64,000 nt of DNA, taken from Odoribacter sp. AF15-53. Lineage in GTDB: Bacteria; Bacteroidota; Bacteroidia; Bacteroidales; Marinifilaceae. This document shows positions 1 through 9,512 of this stretch, in pieces. The stretch's first letter is position 1, and the number at the start of each line of letters is the position of its first letter. The stretch covers positions 620,001 through 684,000 of the forward strand of contig NZ_QUHC01000001.1 in the NCBI RefSeq assembly GCF_003479425.1, in the 5' to 3' direction. A model generated the notes under the pieces. That model searched no databases. It saw only the letters and a program-made list of their open reading frames with translations, and was not told the DNA's origin. The translations under genes and the position numbers were made by a program.

Positions 1-717
1 GAGTTTAACGATTTGTACGTGCGTTTGCTAGAGAAGAACGGGTATAGCTCGTTGGTGATTCCCACGATTATTTCGAGCGTGCGGGAGAATGCCGTTAGCC
101 CGGAGATGCTGGATCGGTTGCGGAAAGATTACCTGACGAAGAACAAGGATGATCAAGGGTTCGATGCTTATGTGAATTCGTTGAAATCCCAAGAACAAAC
201 CGAAGAGATGCATGCCAAGTTGAAGAATTCTTTGATTAAGGAGAAGATTGATTTGTTCGCTTTGGAGGATTTGGACGGTAAAAAGGTGGATTTGTCCAAG
301 ATGAAAGGGAAAATTATCGTGCTTGATTTCTGGGCCACGTGGTGTTCTCCTTGCAAGGCTTCTTTGCCGGGAATGCAGATGGCGGTGAATAAATACAAGA
401 ATGACCCGAACGTGGGCTTCTATTTTATTTCCACGATGGAAACGGCCTCGAATTTCCGGGAAAATATCCGGGAGTTTCTGAAAGAGAAGAATTATTCGTT
501 GGATGTGCTTTGCGATAACGTGAACCTGAAAACGAAGAAACGGGATGCCGTTTACTCGGCTTATTCCAAGGCGTTTAAGTTCTCGGGAATCCCTCACAAG
601 ATGATTATTGACGGGAACGGTTATCTGCGTTGGAGTTCAAACGGTTACTTTGGTAGCCCCTCGGCTTTGGCGGAAGAGATCGGTTTCATCATCGAGACGT
701 TGAAGGCAGAGAAATGA
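1..717 (+). CDS. TlpA-like thioredoxin-fold protein, 5' end cut by the window edge
   Basis: The reading frame is open at base 1, so the true start lies outside the window. A helical N-terminal segment with many charged residues precedes a thioredoxin/TlpA fold. The fold opens with a strand-rich stretch (IIVLDFWATW) and carries the redox motif WCSPCK, with its two cysteines encoded at 343-345 and 352-354. A later GIPH segment fits the cis-proline loop. TlpA/ResA proteins are periplasmic thiol-disulfide oxidoreductases, and in Bacteroidetes they often accompany SusCD loci that also encode DUF5117 metalloproteases. It may therefore be the last gene of a locus lying to the left. The substrate cannot be told from sequence. 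It ends just before a strong terminator. Confidence 0.85.
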   Translation, partial: EFNDLYVRLLEKNGYSSLVIPTIISSVRENAVSPEMLDRLRKDYLTKNKDDQGFDAYVNSLKSQEQTEEMHAKLKNSLIKEKIDLFALEDLDGKKVDLSKMKGKIIVLDFWATWCSPCKASLPGMQMAVNKYKNDPNVGFYFISTMETASNFRENIREFLKEKNYSLDVLCDNVNLKTKKRDAVYSAYSKAFKFSGIPHKMIIDGNGYLRWSSNGYFGSPSALAEEIGFIIETLKAEK

Positions 718-733
718 TAATAGTGTTTGTTGT

Positions 734-767
734 ATGCCCCGGGAAGAGATTCCCGGGGCATTTTTAT
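734..767 (+). terminator. Rho-independent terminator
   Basis: A perfect 11-bp stem (734-744 with 751-761) has a 6-nt loop and is followed by a short T-run. It ends the TlpA-like gene and lies in the convergent gap before the minus-strand hydrolase. On the minus strand no T-run follows the stem, so it should work mainly for the plus strand. Confidence 0.9.
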
Positions 768-2164
768 TTCGTGACTTTTTCTAACCACGAACCCATGATT
801 TGCAGGGCTTCTTCGGAGAAGACGTCTTCCAGTTCGGGGATTTCTTCCCGGGTGCAGGTCACGCAACGTTGGAACATGTGGTTCAGTCCGGGGAGTTCCA
901 CGATCCGGTAGTGTTTATTGCCGCCTTTGTCCAGTAGTTGTTTGATGGATGCGAGGTTCTCCCGGGAGGGGACCATGATGTCTTTATCACCGTTCAAGGC
1001 CAGCACGGGTTTACGGATGCGGGGAATGTAGCGTTCGGGGTCGTAGTTGATCATTTCCCGGTACCAGCGGCCTTGTGCCTGATAGAGGTAGCGGCTGAAA
1101 AACATGTCACCTCTCCCGTTGTCGAAGTTGACGGCTTTAAGCGTGGTTTCATCCTGTCGGGCCACCCATTGGTCGAAGGCTTCCCTCAAGGGTTGTTCCA
1201 GGGGTTGATCCAATGGGGTGGCGTGTACCTTGTCGAACAGGGTGTTGAAGACGCTCATGAATTGTGCGACCCGTTCCGGGGTCATGCCGGGCGTGGTAGT
1301 CAGGATGGCCTCGTTTTGTAGTTTTAGTATCTGCAAGCCGTCCACGCCGACCCCAGCCAGGGAAATGACGAAGGCCACGTCGGGAGATTCGGCCCCGAGC
1401 ATGAAAGCGACTTGACCGCCCTCGCTGTGCCCGATGATCCCGATGCGATGCGTGTCGGTTTCCCGACGTGTTTTCAGGTAAGAGATTCCGGCTTGGGCAT
1501 CCCGGGCGAAATCGCTTGTCGTGGCTTCCTCGTACACGCCGTTTGTTTTTCCCGTTCCCCGGTCATCCGTCCGCAACACGATGAAGCCCTGACGGGAGAG
1601 GTAGTCGGCAATGCGGAAAAAGGGTTTATGCCCGGCAAACGTTCCGTCCCGATCCTGTTTTCCTGTGCCCGACACGATGATCACGGCGGGGAAGGGGCCT
1701 TTTCCTCGGGGGAGGGTCAGCGTGCCTGACACGTGGATGGAATCGCACGAGGTGTAGGTAACCTCTTCCGACTGGTAGGGATAGGGTGGACGGGGATTTT
1801 GCGGGTAGTAGTGCGGTTGTAGTGAATCGACTCTTCCCATACGCAGGTGTAACGTTTGGTTATATTGCGTGAGAGTGGCCGAGAGAGAATCCCTGTTTGA
1901 GGTGAATGTCCCGTTGAAGCGGATATTCTCCGGGTTGCGGCTTCCTGATATGCCGTTCGGGGTGATCGCGAGGGAATCGGCTTCGACCCGGTTTACCCAA
2001 GCTTCGGGAAGAGTGAAGAATAATTGGTGGTTCCCTTCGGGCGTGGTGATTAATTCCACGAGAACCCGTTTGCTACCCTGTTGCCCTTGCCAGCATTGCC
2101 TCGTCTGGGCTTGGGTAAGCAAGGGAAATAAAATAATGAATACAGTAATTTTGAGATAAAACAT
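764..2164 (-). CDS. Secreted alpha/beta hydrolase (serine esterase/peptidase-like)
   Basis: A 466-aa protein with an N-terminal signal peptide of about 19 residues ending in TQAQ. The N-terminal 130 residues look like a beta-rich accessory domain. The rest is an alpha/beta hydrolase with the nucleophile elbow GHSEGG (Ser247), an oxyanion-region SGTG near residue 165, a DDRGTG segment near 200 and the catalytic His in GLNHMF near residue 428. This matches the alpha/beta hydrolases annotated in Bacteroidetes as serine aminopeptidase-like or acyl esterases. Export to the periplasm is likely; the substrate is unknown. It converges with the TlpA-like gene and appears to be a single-gene unit. Confidence 0.85.
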   Translation of the reverse strand: MFYLKITVFIILFPLLTQAQTRQCWQGQQGSKRVLVELITTPEGNHQLFFTLPEAWVNRVEADSLAITPNGISGSRNPENIRFNGTFTSNRDSLSATLTQYNQTLHLRMGRVDSLQPHYYPQNPRPPYPYQSEEVTYTSCDSIHVSGTLTLPRGKGPFPAVIIVSGTGKQDRDGTFAGHKPFFRIADYLSRQGFIVLRTDDRGTGKTNGVYEEATTSDFARDAQAGISYLKTRRETDTHRIGIIGHSEGGQVAFMLGAESPDVAFVISLAGVGVDGLQILKLQNEAILTTTPGMTPERVAQFMSVFNTLFDKVHATPLDQPLEQPLREAFDQWVARQDETTLKAVNFDNGRGDMFFSRYLYQAQGRWYREMINYDPERYIPRIRKPVLALNGDKDIMVPSRENLASIKQLLDKGGNKHYRIVELPGLNHMFQRCVTCTREEIPELEDVFSEEALQIMGSWLEKVTK

Positions 2165-2229
2165 ATCAATTTAATTTTAGTTTTATCTCTAAACATCCGA
2201 GAGACGAAAAAGTGTCAATCAATTTTAGA

Positions 2230-2409
2230 TTTAATAATTTTAAATTTTAGATTTAGAGATTTTAGATCCTCACCGCCCAAGGCCGACTTATTCCGTGATT
2301 GGGTGATTGGCGATTCCGTGATTCGGCAGCTCAAGCTGCCGTAGACAAAGCGCCCCGCAGGGGTCCATGGACCTTATGGACTTTATAGACTTTATTTCAT
2401 TTTCAATTT
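2230..2409. repeat. Palindromic intergenic repeat, copy A
   Basis: Noncoding stretch between two minus-strand genes. It contains a GCAGC..GCTGC palindrome, a GCGCCCCGCAGGGGTCCATGG segment and an A/T-rich TTTCAATTTTCAATT tail. The same modules, in the same order or inverted, recur near 12.4, 26.8, 30.4-30.7 and 51.4 kb, so this is a dispersed repeat family rather than a gene. Confidence 0.7.
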
Positions 2410-3588
2410 TCAATTCTCCATTTTCAATTGTTTCAGCGTGATTACGGTGATTTCCGGCCATGCACCGAAGCGGATGGGTATCAGGCCGATGTAACCGAGA
2501 CCGACGTTAACGTACAGGCCTTGTTTGCCTTCCATGTATAGCCCGCTCCATTCGGGGTACATGAATCGGGAAGGGGAGAGGCGTCCGAGGGCGAATTGCA
2601 TGGCATGGGTGTGGCCTGCCAGCATGAGGTCGATGTCAGTGTCGAGGACTTCCCGCCGCCAGTGGGTGGGGTTGTGGCTTAACAGTAGCTTGAACGCACT
2701 TTGTTCCGTGCCTTTAATGGCTTTCGGGAGGTCGCTGTATTGGGAGAAGGGTGGTTCTCCGTTGTTTTCCACGCCGATGAGGGCGATGCTGTCGGTGCCG
2801 TGTTTCAGCATCACGTGGGAGTTGTTCAATAGCTGCCAGCCCATGGCGTTCTGTTTGTCTTGTATGTCCTGTATATTCCGGTCCCGATCTTCGGTTGTCG
2901 GCCAGGCGTAATACGGGCCATAGTCGTGGTTGCCGAGGATGGAGAACACGCCGTCGGGGGCTTTTAACCGGGCGAGGATGTCCTCGAATGGTTCCAGTTC
3001 CGAGGCTTTCGTGTTGACGATATCCCCCGTGAAGACGATGAGGTCGGTCTGCTGGGCATTGATCAGGTCCACCGCTTTTTGCAGGGCTTCCCGATCCCCG
3101 TTCCAGCTACCCGTGTGGATGTCCGAAATCTGCGCAATACGATACCCGTCGAAGGCGGCAGGAAGGTTGGGCGAGGTGAACGTGACTTGCTTGACGTCGA
3201 ATTGTTTTCTACCCCAGAAGGCCCCGTAAAGTACTATGATGACCAAGGCTATCCCGGTGATAACGCTTATCCAGCTAAAGGGGTGAACTTGCCATTTCAG
3301 CAGGTATTTTAGCGGGAAGTCGAGTAACGAGCAAGCCATGAAAATGGCTTTCGGCAGGACGATCGCCATGTAACTGATGGTGAAAACCCCGATGTATTTC
3401 TGTATGGCGAGAGCATCCCGCGAGGATAAGAGAATCCAGACGAGGGCAGCCAGTAGAATCAACGAGGGGACGAACCAGAGCCAACCAAGCGGCGTGTTGC
3501 CTGTTGGCCGGGTAATATATAATTTATAGATGTAAATGTCCGGGATAAGTAGTAGTAGAAAGAGGTAAATAGATAGTTTTCCAATCAT
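2410..3588 (-). CDS. Membrane-anchored metallophosphoesterase (YaeI-type)
   Basis: A 392-aa protein with about four N-terminal hydrophobic helices (residues 5-22, 36-54, 66-88, 105-125) followed by a calcineurin-like phosphoesterase domain. Metal-binding motifs appear in family order: SDIHTG (Asp156, His158), FTGDIVN (about 187-192), GNHDYG (219-224), SHNP and AGHTH near 325. In the family, such dinuclear metal enzymes hydrolyse phosphoesters; YaeI-like members act on lipid-linked substrates. Substrate assignment here is inference. It is the only gene of its transcription unit that I can see. Confidence 0.88.
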   Translation of the reverse strand: MIGKLSIYLFLLLLIPDIYIYKLYITRPTGNTPLGWLWFVPSLILLAALVWILLSSRDALAIQKYIGVFTISYMAIVLPKAIFMACSLLDFPLKYLLKWQVHPFSWISVITGIALVIIVLYGAFWGRKQFDVKQVTFTSPNLPAAFDGYRIAQISDIHTGSWNGDREALQKAVDLINAQQTDLIVFTGDIVNTKASELEPFEDILARLKAPDGVFSILGNHDYGPYYAWPTTEDRDRNIQDIQDKQNAMGWQLLNNSHVMLKHGTDSIALIGVENNGEPPFSQYSDLPKAIKGTEQSAFKLLLSHNPTHWRREVLDTDIDLMLAGHTHAMQFALGRLSPSRFMYPEWSGLYMEGKQGLYVNVGLGYIGLIPIRFGAWPEITVITLKQLKMEN

Positions 3589-3805
3589 ACGTTATTCGTT
3601 TTTGTTATCATTCGATTCATCTGTTTATTTAACAAAGTTATCATTTCTTTTCACGTAACTTTCTGGTGTAAGATTTTTTATCTTTCTTTGATTAATCTTA
3701 TTGATATCAGGGCAAATGCATAAGAAAATGATATAGTCAAAATGTCTATGAGTACTTTATTGCTCCATCCAGTGTTTTTTCTTTTTAATTTTCAATTGTT
3801 TTGTG

Positions 3806-3813
3806 TAGATTTG
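3806..3813 (+). promoter_or_regulatory. Candidate -7 promoter element of the sigma gene
   Basis: TAGATTTG matches the Bacteroides -7 consensus TAnnTTTG and lies 22 nt before the ATG of the ECF sigma gene. I do not see a convincing -33 TTTG at the usual spacing, so the call is tentative. Confidence 0.4.
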
Positions 3814-3835
3814 TGAAAGAGTAATTCGTTTTGTT

Positions 3836-4372
3836 ATGGCGATAACGTCACGTAAAGAGTTTAAGGTGTTTTTTGAAACGTTTTTCCTTCCCGTGTATAA
3901 CCTGATGCAGCGCTACACGGGAGAGAGCGAGTTGTCGCGGGATTTCACGCAGGAGGCGTTCACGAGAGTGTTCGAGCATCGGGAGGAGTTCGAGACGATG
4001 GAGAATGCCAAGGCTTTCGTGTACACGGTGGCCCGTCGTATTTATTTGGATTATTGTAAGCACCAGAAGATCAAGGCGGAGTATCGTGCCCGGCTGGAGG
4101 AGGAGAAGGCGGAAGAGGAGGAGGATTTCCTGGCGGAAGTGACCCGGCAGGAGGCTTTCCGAATCTTGTACGAGGCGATAGACAAGTTGCCGCCGCAGAC
4201 ACGTTCTATTATCCTGTTGAACCTGAAAGGGTTGAATAACACGGAGATTTCCGGGCAACTTGGTGTGTCGGTGAACACGGTGAAGTCGTTGAAGAAAAGC
4301 GCCTACGTGACGTTGAGAACGTTGCTTTCTAGGGATATGTTGATGATCCTGTTTATTTTAATAGAAAAATAA
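3836..4372 (+). CDS. ECF-family RNA polymerase sigma factor (SusCD locus 1)
   Basis: A 178-aa protein with the two expected ECF domains. Region 2 is at about residues 12-75 (DFTQEAFTRVFEH) and region 4 is a helix-turn-helix at about 115-165 (LPPQTRSIILL, then GVSVNTVKSLKK). It is followed 66 nt later by fecR and then susC/susD. In Bacteroidetes this order marks a surface-signalling system: ligand binding by the SusC STN domain releases the sigma factor from FecR, which turns on the transport operon. The predicted target is therefore the downstream susC operon. Confidence 0.92.
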   Translation: MAITSRKEFKVFFETFFLPVYNLMQRYTGESELSRDFTQEAFTRVFEHREEFETMENAKAFVYTVARRIYLDYCKHQKIKAEYRARLEEEKAEEEEDFLAEVTRQEAFRILYEAIDKLPPQTRSIILLNLKGLNNTEISGQLGVSVNTVKSLKKSAYVTLRTLLSRDMLMILFILIEK

Positions 4373-4438
4373 TTTATTTTACGCTCACCCACTTTTTTTC
4401 CTCGATCGTCTTCTATGTAAACGCTAAATTTATATAGT
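4373..4438 (+). promoter_or_regulatory. Sigma-fecR spacer with TCACCCAC element
   Basis: The spacer has TCACCCAC at 4385-4392, followed by a T-run and TTCC, then an A/T-rich stretch up to the fecR ATG. The spacer in front of the second fecR gene (38460-38533, minus strand) carries the same TCACCCAC and TTTTCC with nearly the same spacing. Shared sequence in front of two fecR genes suggests a promoter or operator used by this class of regulator. The function is inferred. Confidence 0.45.
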
Positions 4439-5629
4439 ATGAGTCTGTTGCGGAAACATTTTAGGATAGCCCTTTGGATTGCGGAGGAACTTGCCGGTGT
4501 GATCTCCGGGGAAGATCAGGCCCGGCTGGATGCGTGGAGGGAGGAACACCCGGTTCACGCAAGGGAATACGACGAGATCAGGGCTTATGTTGCTGCCGGG
4601 AAAGAGGACGAGGAAGTGGAAAAGGAATGCGTGAAGCGGGAGTGGCAGAAGTTTGAGCGCGAGCATTTCAGAAAATATGTTATTTGGCGGAAAATCGGTC
4701 GTTATGCGGCGGTTCTCGTGTTACCCCTGTTAATTGGCGGGTATTTCGGGGTTGCCTCGTGGTTGGACGGGGAACAACCTGTAGTGGTGAGTGCGGGGAT
4801 CGTGCCGGGTGGGGGAAAGGCCCGGTTGGTGATGGCCAACGGGAGAGCCTTGAACTTGGATGAGAAGCTGGAGGTGAAGTTGGATTTGCCGGGTATGAAG
4901 GTCGTGACGGACGGGAAGAAGATCGTGTACCGGGCGATGGGGGAACCGGTGGCGGATACCCTGACGGCGGGAATCAACACGCTGTTCGTGCCGCGGGGTG
5001 GGGAGTATATGCTGGAGTTGCCGGACGGAACGAGGGTGTGGTTGAATTCGGATTCGGAGTTACGTTTTCCGGTTCGTTTTGCCGGGGACAAGCGGGTGGT
5101 GGAGATCGAGGGTGAGGCTTATTTCGAGGTGGCAAGGAACGAGAAGTGGCCTTTTCACGTGATGGCACGGGGAACGGATATACGCGTGTTAGGAACGAGT
5201 TTCAACGTGTCGACTTACCGGGGGCGGACAGTCACGACGCTCGTGGAGGGACGGGTTTGCCTGACTCACGGGACGGGGGCGGTGATGATGTTACCCGGCC
5301 GGCAGGTGGAGGTGATGGCGGAAACGGGAGAGATGATCATGCGGGAAGTAGATGCGAAGAGTTTTACGTTGTGGAAGGACGGCGTGTTCTATTTCGAGGG
5401 AGCGGATCTGGAGACGATCACGGAACGATTGTCGCGGTGGTATGACGTTGATATTGTATTTGAAGATGAAGAATTGAAAAAATCGCGTTTCTCGGTCGAG
5501 ATGAAGCGTTACGATGAGATTCAGGATTTACTAACTAAAATCGAGAAAACACGAAAAGTGAAGTTTTTGATCCAAGGTAAGGCCGTGCGGGTTCATAAAT
5601 GGTTGGATTCCTACGATTTGATCGAGTGA
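4439..5629 (+). CDS. FecR-family anti-sigma factor (SusCD locus 1)
   Basis: A 396-aa protein. The N-terminal cytoplasmic part (residues 1-85) binds the sigma factor in this family. A single membrane segment spans about 88-108. The periplasmic FecR domain runs from about 175 to 285 (PRGGEYMLELPDGT, GEAYFEV, VLGTSFNV), and the C-terminal DUF4974-type domain from about 320 to 392 contacts the STN domain of the transporter. Gene order sigma-fecR-susC supports its role as the signal relay for the downstream importer. The 5' part is unusually GC-rich compared with its flanks. Confidence 0.92.
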   Translation: MSLLRKHFRIALWIAEELAGVISGEDQARLDAWREEHPVHAREYDEIRAYVAAGKEDEEVEKECVKREWQKFEREHFRKYVIWRKIGRYAAVLVLPLLIGGYFGVASWLDGEQPVVVSAGIVPGGGKARLVMANGRALNLDEKLEVKLDLPGMKVVTDGKKIVYRAMGEPVADTLTAGINTLFVPRGGEYMLELPDGTRVWLNSDSELRFPVRFAGDKRVVEIEGEAYFEVARNEKWPFHVMARGTDIRVLGTSFNVSTYRGRTVTTLVEGRVCLTHGTGAVMMLPGRQVEVMAETGEMIMREVDAKSFTLWKDGVFYFEGADLETITERLSRWYDVDIVFEDEELKKSRFSVEMKRYDEIQDLLTKIEKTRKVKFLIQGKAVRVHKWLDSYDLIE

Positions 5630-5752
5630 TCCCGACACGGAAAAATCACTATTATCGGGGATTCGCGGAGTGGTTGACAATGGTTAATTTTGTCGAAGAT
5701 TTACAAGGACGATAAACCCGAAAAATTGTAATGTAACTTTAAAATGATGCAA

Positions 5753-5778
5753 GCAGGTAATGTAGCCCCATTACCTGC
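5753..5778 (+). promoter_or_regulatory. Leader hairpin upstream of susC (locus 1)
   Basis: A perfect 10-bp stem (5753-5762 with 5769-5778) encloses a 6-nt loop in the fecR-susC gap, 47 nt before the susC ATG. No T-run follows, so it is not a standard terminator. Locus 2 has an unrelated hairpin in the same position. It may set susC mRNA stability or expression level relative to fecR; that is inference. Confidence 0.6.
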
Positions 5779-5825
5779 CTACTAAGCTCATCATCGTGTA
5801 AAATGTGAAACTTAATAACAAATGT

Positions 5826-8800
5826 ATGAAAAAAAGTGACAACCCTAACAGTTTAATGAAATTAAAGCTGTGGAGAAAATTGTTGACCGTGAAATTCTTA
5901 TGCTTGTGCTTGTTCTTGCAGAGTGCCGGTCTGTCGGCAAGCGTTTACTCGCAGGATCTAAAATTGACGTTGAGGGAAACGGATATCAGCCTGACGGAAG
6001 TCTTTTCCCGGATTCGCAAGAGTAGCGAGTACACGTTTGTTTATAACTTGGACGATATCCAGAATGTGCGGGTGAAATCCCTGGACGTGAAAGACGCGTC
6101 GATAAAAGAGGTGCTGGACAGGTGCTTGGATGGAACGGGATTCTCTTACGAGATAGAGGATCACGTGGTGATAATTCGCCCCAATCTCCCGACTCGGCAG
6201 GAGGTGAAGAAGGTGACGCTGAAAGGCGTGGTCACGGATCAAGATTCGGTACCGGTCGTGGGGGTGACCGTTTTGTTGAAAGGGACTTACGTGGGTGTGA
6301 CCACGGATGTCGCCGGGAAATTCCAAATGACGATTCCCGAACAGAAAAATATCGTGTTACTGTTCTCGTTTGTGGGAATGGAAACGCGGGAGGTGAAGGT
6401 GGCGGACGTAGATCGGATGCTGCATGTGGTGATGAAGGAGAAGGTGGACGAGCTGGACGAGGTGATCATCACGGGATACGGGCAGACGACAAAGAACCGT
6501 TCGACGGGTTCGACGGCCTCGATCGGGGAGGAGGCGTTCATGAACAAACCGATTCCCACAGTGGATATGTTGCTGCAGGGACAGGTTGCCGGGGTAAGTG
6601 TGATGGCTGTTTCGGGACGGCCTGGGGAGTCGGCCAAGGTGAGAATCCGGGGAACGAACACGCTTGATGGTAATGCGGAACCTTTGTGGGTGATCGACGG
6701 GGTGCCCTTGCAGCAGGATGTACCAAAGATTTCCAGTAACCGTATTAATTCTGGGGGATTGAATGATATCTTCGTGCAAGGTGTGGCAGGCATTAACCCG
6801 AATGATATAGCGAATGTGACAATATTGAAGGATGCTTCGGCGGCGGCTATTTACGGGTCGCGGGCGGCTGGAGGCGTGATCGTGATTACCACGAAGAAGG
6901 GGAAGCCGGGAAAGATGGCTATCAATTATTCGGCTACTTTCTCGCTGGGGCTGAAACCTCAACGGGATGCGAAATTGATGAATTCGTCGGAAAAGCTGGC
7001 GTGGGAACAGGAGTTGTGGGACGAGTTCTCGGCAAGTGCTCATGCTTATAATATGGGGAGCGAGAAGAAAGAGCACGTGCCTATCGTGGGAATCGTGGGT
7101 ATGTTGCGTGCCGACAAGCTAGGCAAGAATAACTTGCTTTGGACGCAGGATGGTTTCGAGGCGATGACCGCGGCCGAGCAGGATATTTATATCGCGAACT
7201 TGGGGAAGAGTTCAACGGACTGGTTTGACGTGATCTTCCGTAATTCGTTCTCGACATCGCATAATATTTCATTTTCGGGAGGTTCCGAGGATGTTACTTA
7301 TTACGTTTCCTTGGGATATAATCAGAATAACGGGTTGTTGAAGGAGACGGATTACGAACGATACAATATTAATGCGAAGGTGAACACGAAGCCGGCAAAA
7401 CAGATTGATCTGGGTTTCGGGATTGAACTGGCGAAACAGAAGTCCCGTGGGGCCTCGATGAACGTGAACGCTTTCGAGTACGCTTACTTTGCGAATCCTT
7501 ACGAGAAACCGTATAACGAGGACGGTAGTTATCGTGCGGATATGACTTATTTCCTTTTGGGGGCCTTGAGTGACGGGCAGGGAGCAACGATTCCCATGAT
7601 CCCGTCCAACGGTTTCAATATTCTGAGGGAAATGCGTGAAACATCGGGGGATGCCGATCAGTCGAATGTGGTGGTACGGGTGAATCTGAAGTACCAGTTC
7701 TCGAAGAAGGTAGGATTTGACGGTTTGGCCTCGTATACTTATACGAATAACCGAATGCTTGATATCAAGCAGAAGGATTCCTACGCGGCTTTTGAGGATC
7801 GTCTATATTTTGACAAGAATAACCGGGATCTGGTTCCTTACGGGAATATCGAGCGGTCGGAGTCCAACGCGGATAGTTATAATGTCCGGGGGTTTTTTAC
7901 CTACGACGATGCGTACGGGGCGAATCACCGGCTTTCCTTGTTGGGCGGGGCCGAGTTGAGAGGAGACAAGACAGTGATGACCTCGCAGAAAAGGTACGGT
8001 TATGACGATGTCACGGGAAATTCGTCGATACCTCTTCCGCCTAATCCGTCGGTTAATGACGTGAACAGTTACGCCGAGCTGGTCGATCTATTGGCCCGTG
8101 AGGCAACAACGGAGAATCGTTTCGCATCGTTCTATGCCTCGCTGGATTACGCTTTTCTGGAGCGTTACTTGTTGAGCGTGACGTTCCGGACGGACGGGTC
8201 GAACAATTTCGGTAGCGACGAGCAGTTTAATCCCACGTGGTCTTTGGGGGTGTTGTGGCATGCGGACAGGGAATCCTTCATGCATTCGCTTTACCCGGTG
8301 GTGAGCAGGTTGAGCTTGCGGGCTGCCATGGGATACACGGGAAATATCGTGAAGTCGGTGAAAAAAGAACTGGTGCTGGGATACTCTACCAATTACTGGG
8401 AAGGATTGCGCACCGGTAGCGTGAGTTCGGCTCCTAATCCTAAAGTGCGGTGGGAGAAGACGCGAGATATGAAACTGGCCCTTGATTTCGGCTTGTTCGA
8501 TGACCGGATTACCGGGGTTGTCGAGGGATATTACCGGAAGAGTACGGACCTGGTGTCGAGCGTGGATATGGTGTCAACAACCGGTTTTGTAAACCAGCCT
8601 TACAACACGTCGACCGTCGTGAATAAAGGTTTGGAAGGAACATTACGCGTGAAAGTGCTGGACCGGAAAGCGTATGGGTTGACGCTGGGAGGTAATATTG
8701 CCCTGAACCGGAATAAACTGACCAAGTTTGAACGGGACGGTGAGTCTATCATGATGGATGGTAAATACGAGGGCTACCCGTTGGATGCTGTGTTTACCGG

Positions 8801-9482
8801 ACGTTACACGGGTATAGACCCGCGGGACGGGGTGTACACGTACGAGTTGCGACCGGATGCCCAGATTTACAAGGGTTCGGATTTGCAGGTGCCCGATAAT
8901 TACCGGTATTACCGGGGAACGTCGGTTGCCCCGGTGACGGGAGGTTTCAGCTTGGAAGCCCGCTACCGCAGTTTACGATTGAGTGCGAGTGCTTATCTTT
9001 CCTCGGGAGCGAAGAAAATCGACAAGATAAATTCCCCGGCAAATTACGAGGTCGTGACCTCTTATATCACGGGAGAGAAACCGCAAACGGCTTATAGTGA
9101 CTTGTACCGCAATCACTTGAACGTGCGGAAAGACATGGTGAATCGTTGGAAGAAAGAGGGTGACATGGGTGTGAAGTATCCCCGTATCGTTGATTACCTC
9201 GGACCGAGTCTTGCTTTGGACGAGTATAACGTGACGAAAGTGAACATCACGGACGGGACTTACTTGGAGAACGTGTCTTTCCTGAGGATAAGGGATATCA
9301 CGTTGTCTTACGGGTTGCCACAAGATTGGCTGAGATATCTGCGGCTTTCTTCGGTACAGTTGTCTCTCTCGTTCAATAATTTCTTCACGTTCACGAATTA
9401 TTCGGGAATTGATCCGGAAACCTCGGGTACGACTTACCCGCTAACTCGTTCCATTTCCTGGGGAATAAACGTGGGATTCTAG
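5826..9482 (+). CDS. SusC/RagA-family TonB-dependent outer-membrane transporter with STN domain (locus 1)
   Basis: About 1218 residues. After the signal peptide (ending near SVYSQ) comes an STN signalling domain (YTFVYNLDDIQNV), then a carboxypeptidase-D-like domain (LKGVVTDQDSVPVVGVTV), a plug with the family segment LWVIDGVPL and KDASAAAIYGSRAAGGVI, and a long beta-barrel ending in a C-terminal aromatic (NVGF). STN-containing SusC proteins sense ligand as well as import it, which agrees with the sigma/fecR pair upstream. I chose the ATG at 5826; an in-frame GTG at 5805 would add seven residues. With its SusD partner it should import a ligand too large for porins. The neighbours point to peptide or protein rather than glycan. 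Confidence 0.93.
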   Translation: MKKSDNPNSLMKLKLWRKLLTVKFLCLCLFLQSAGLSASVYSQDLKLTLRETDISLTEVFSRIRKSSEYTFVYNLDDIQNVRVKSLDVKDASIKEVLDRCLDGTGFSYEIEDHVVIIRPNLPTRQEVKKVTLKGVVTDQDSVPVVGVTVLLKGTYVGVTTDVAGKFQMTIPEQKNIVLLFSFVGMETREVKVADVDRMLHVVMKEKVDELDEVIITGYGQTTKNRSTGSTASIGEEAFMNKPIPTVDMLLQGQVAGVSVMAVSGRPGESAKVRIRGTNTLDGNAEPLWVIDGVPLQQDVPKISSNRINSGGLNDIFVQGVAGINPNDIANVTILKDASAAAIYGSRAAGGVIVITTKKGKPGKMAINYSATFSLGLKPQRDAKLMNSSEKLAWEQELWDEFSASAHAYNMGSEKKEHVPIVGIVGMLRADKLGKNNLLWTQDGFEAMTAAEQDIYIANLGKSSTDWFDVIFRNSFSTSHNISFSGGSEDVTYYVSLGYNQNNGLLKETDYERYNINAKVNTKPAKQIDLGFGIELAKQKSRGASMNVNAFEYAYFANPYEKPYNEDGSYRADMTYFLLGALSDGQGATIPMIPSNGFNILREMRETSGDADQSNVVVRVNLKYQFSKKVGFDGLASYTYTNNRMLDIKQKDSYAAFEDRLYFDKNNRDLVPYGNIERSESNADSYNVRGFFTYDDAYGANHRLSLLGGAELRGDKTVMTSQKRYGYDDVTGNSSIPLPPNPSVNDVNSYAELVDLLAREATTENRFASFYASLDYAFLERYLLSVTFRTDGSNNFGSDEQFNPTWSLGVLWHADRESFMHSLYPVVSRLSLRAAMGYTGNIVKSVKKELVLGYSTNYWEGLRTGSVSSAPNPKVRWEKTRDMKLALDFGLFDDRITGVVEGYYRKSTDLVSSVDMVSTTGFVNQPYNTSTVVNKGLEGTLRVKVLDRKAYGLTLGGNIALNRNKLTKFERDGESIMMDGKYEGYPLDAVFTGRYTGIDPRDGVYTYELRPDAQIYKGSDLQVPDNYRYYRGTSVAPVTGGFSLEARYRSLRLSASAYLSSGAKKIDKINSPANYEVVTSYITGEKPQTAYSDLYRNHLNVRKDMVNRWKKEGDMGVKYPRIVDYLGPSLALDEYNVTKVNITDGTYLENVSFLRIRDITLSYGLPQDWLRYLRLSSVQLSLSFNNFFTFTNYSGIDPETSGTTYPLTRSISWGINVGF

Positions 9483-9512
9483 TATACAGGTCTAATTATA
9501 GAAAGTAGATTT

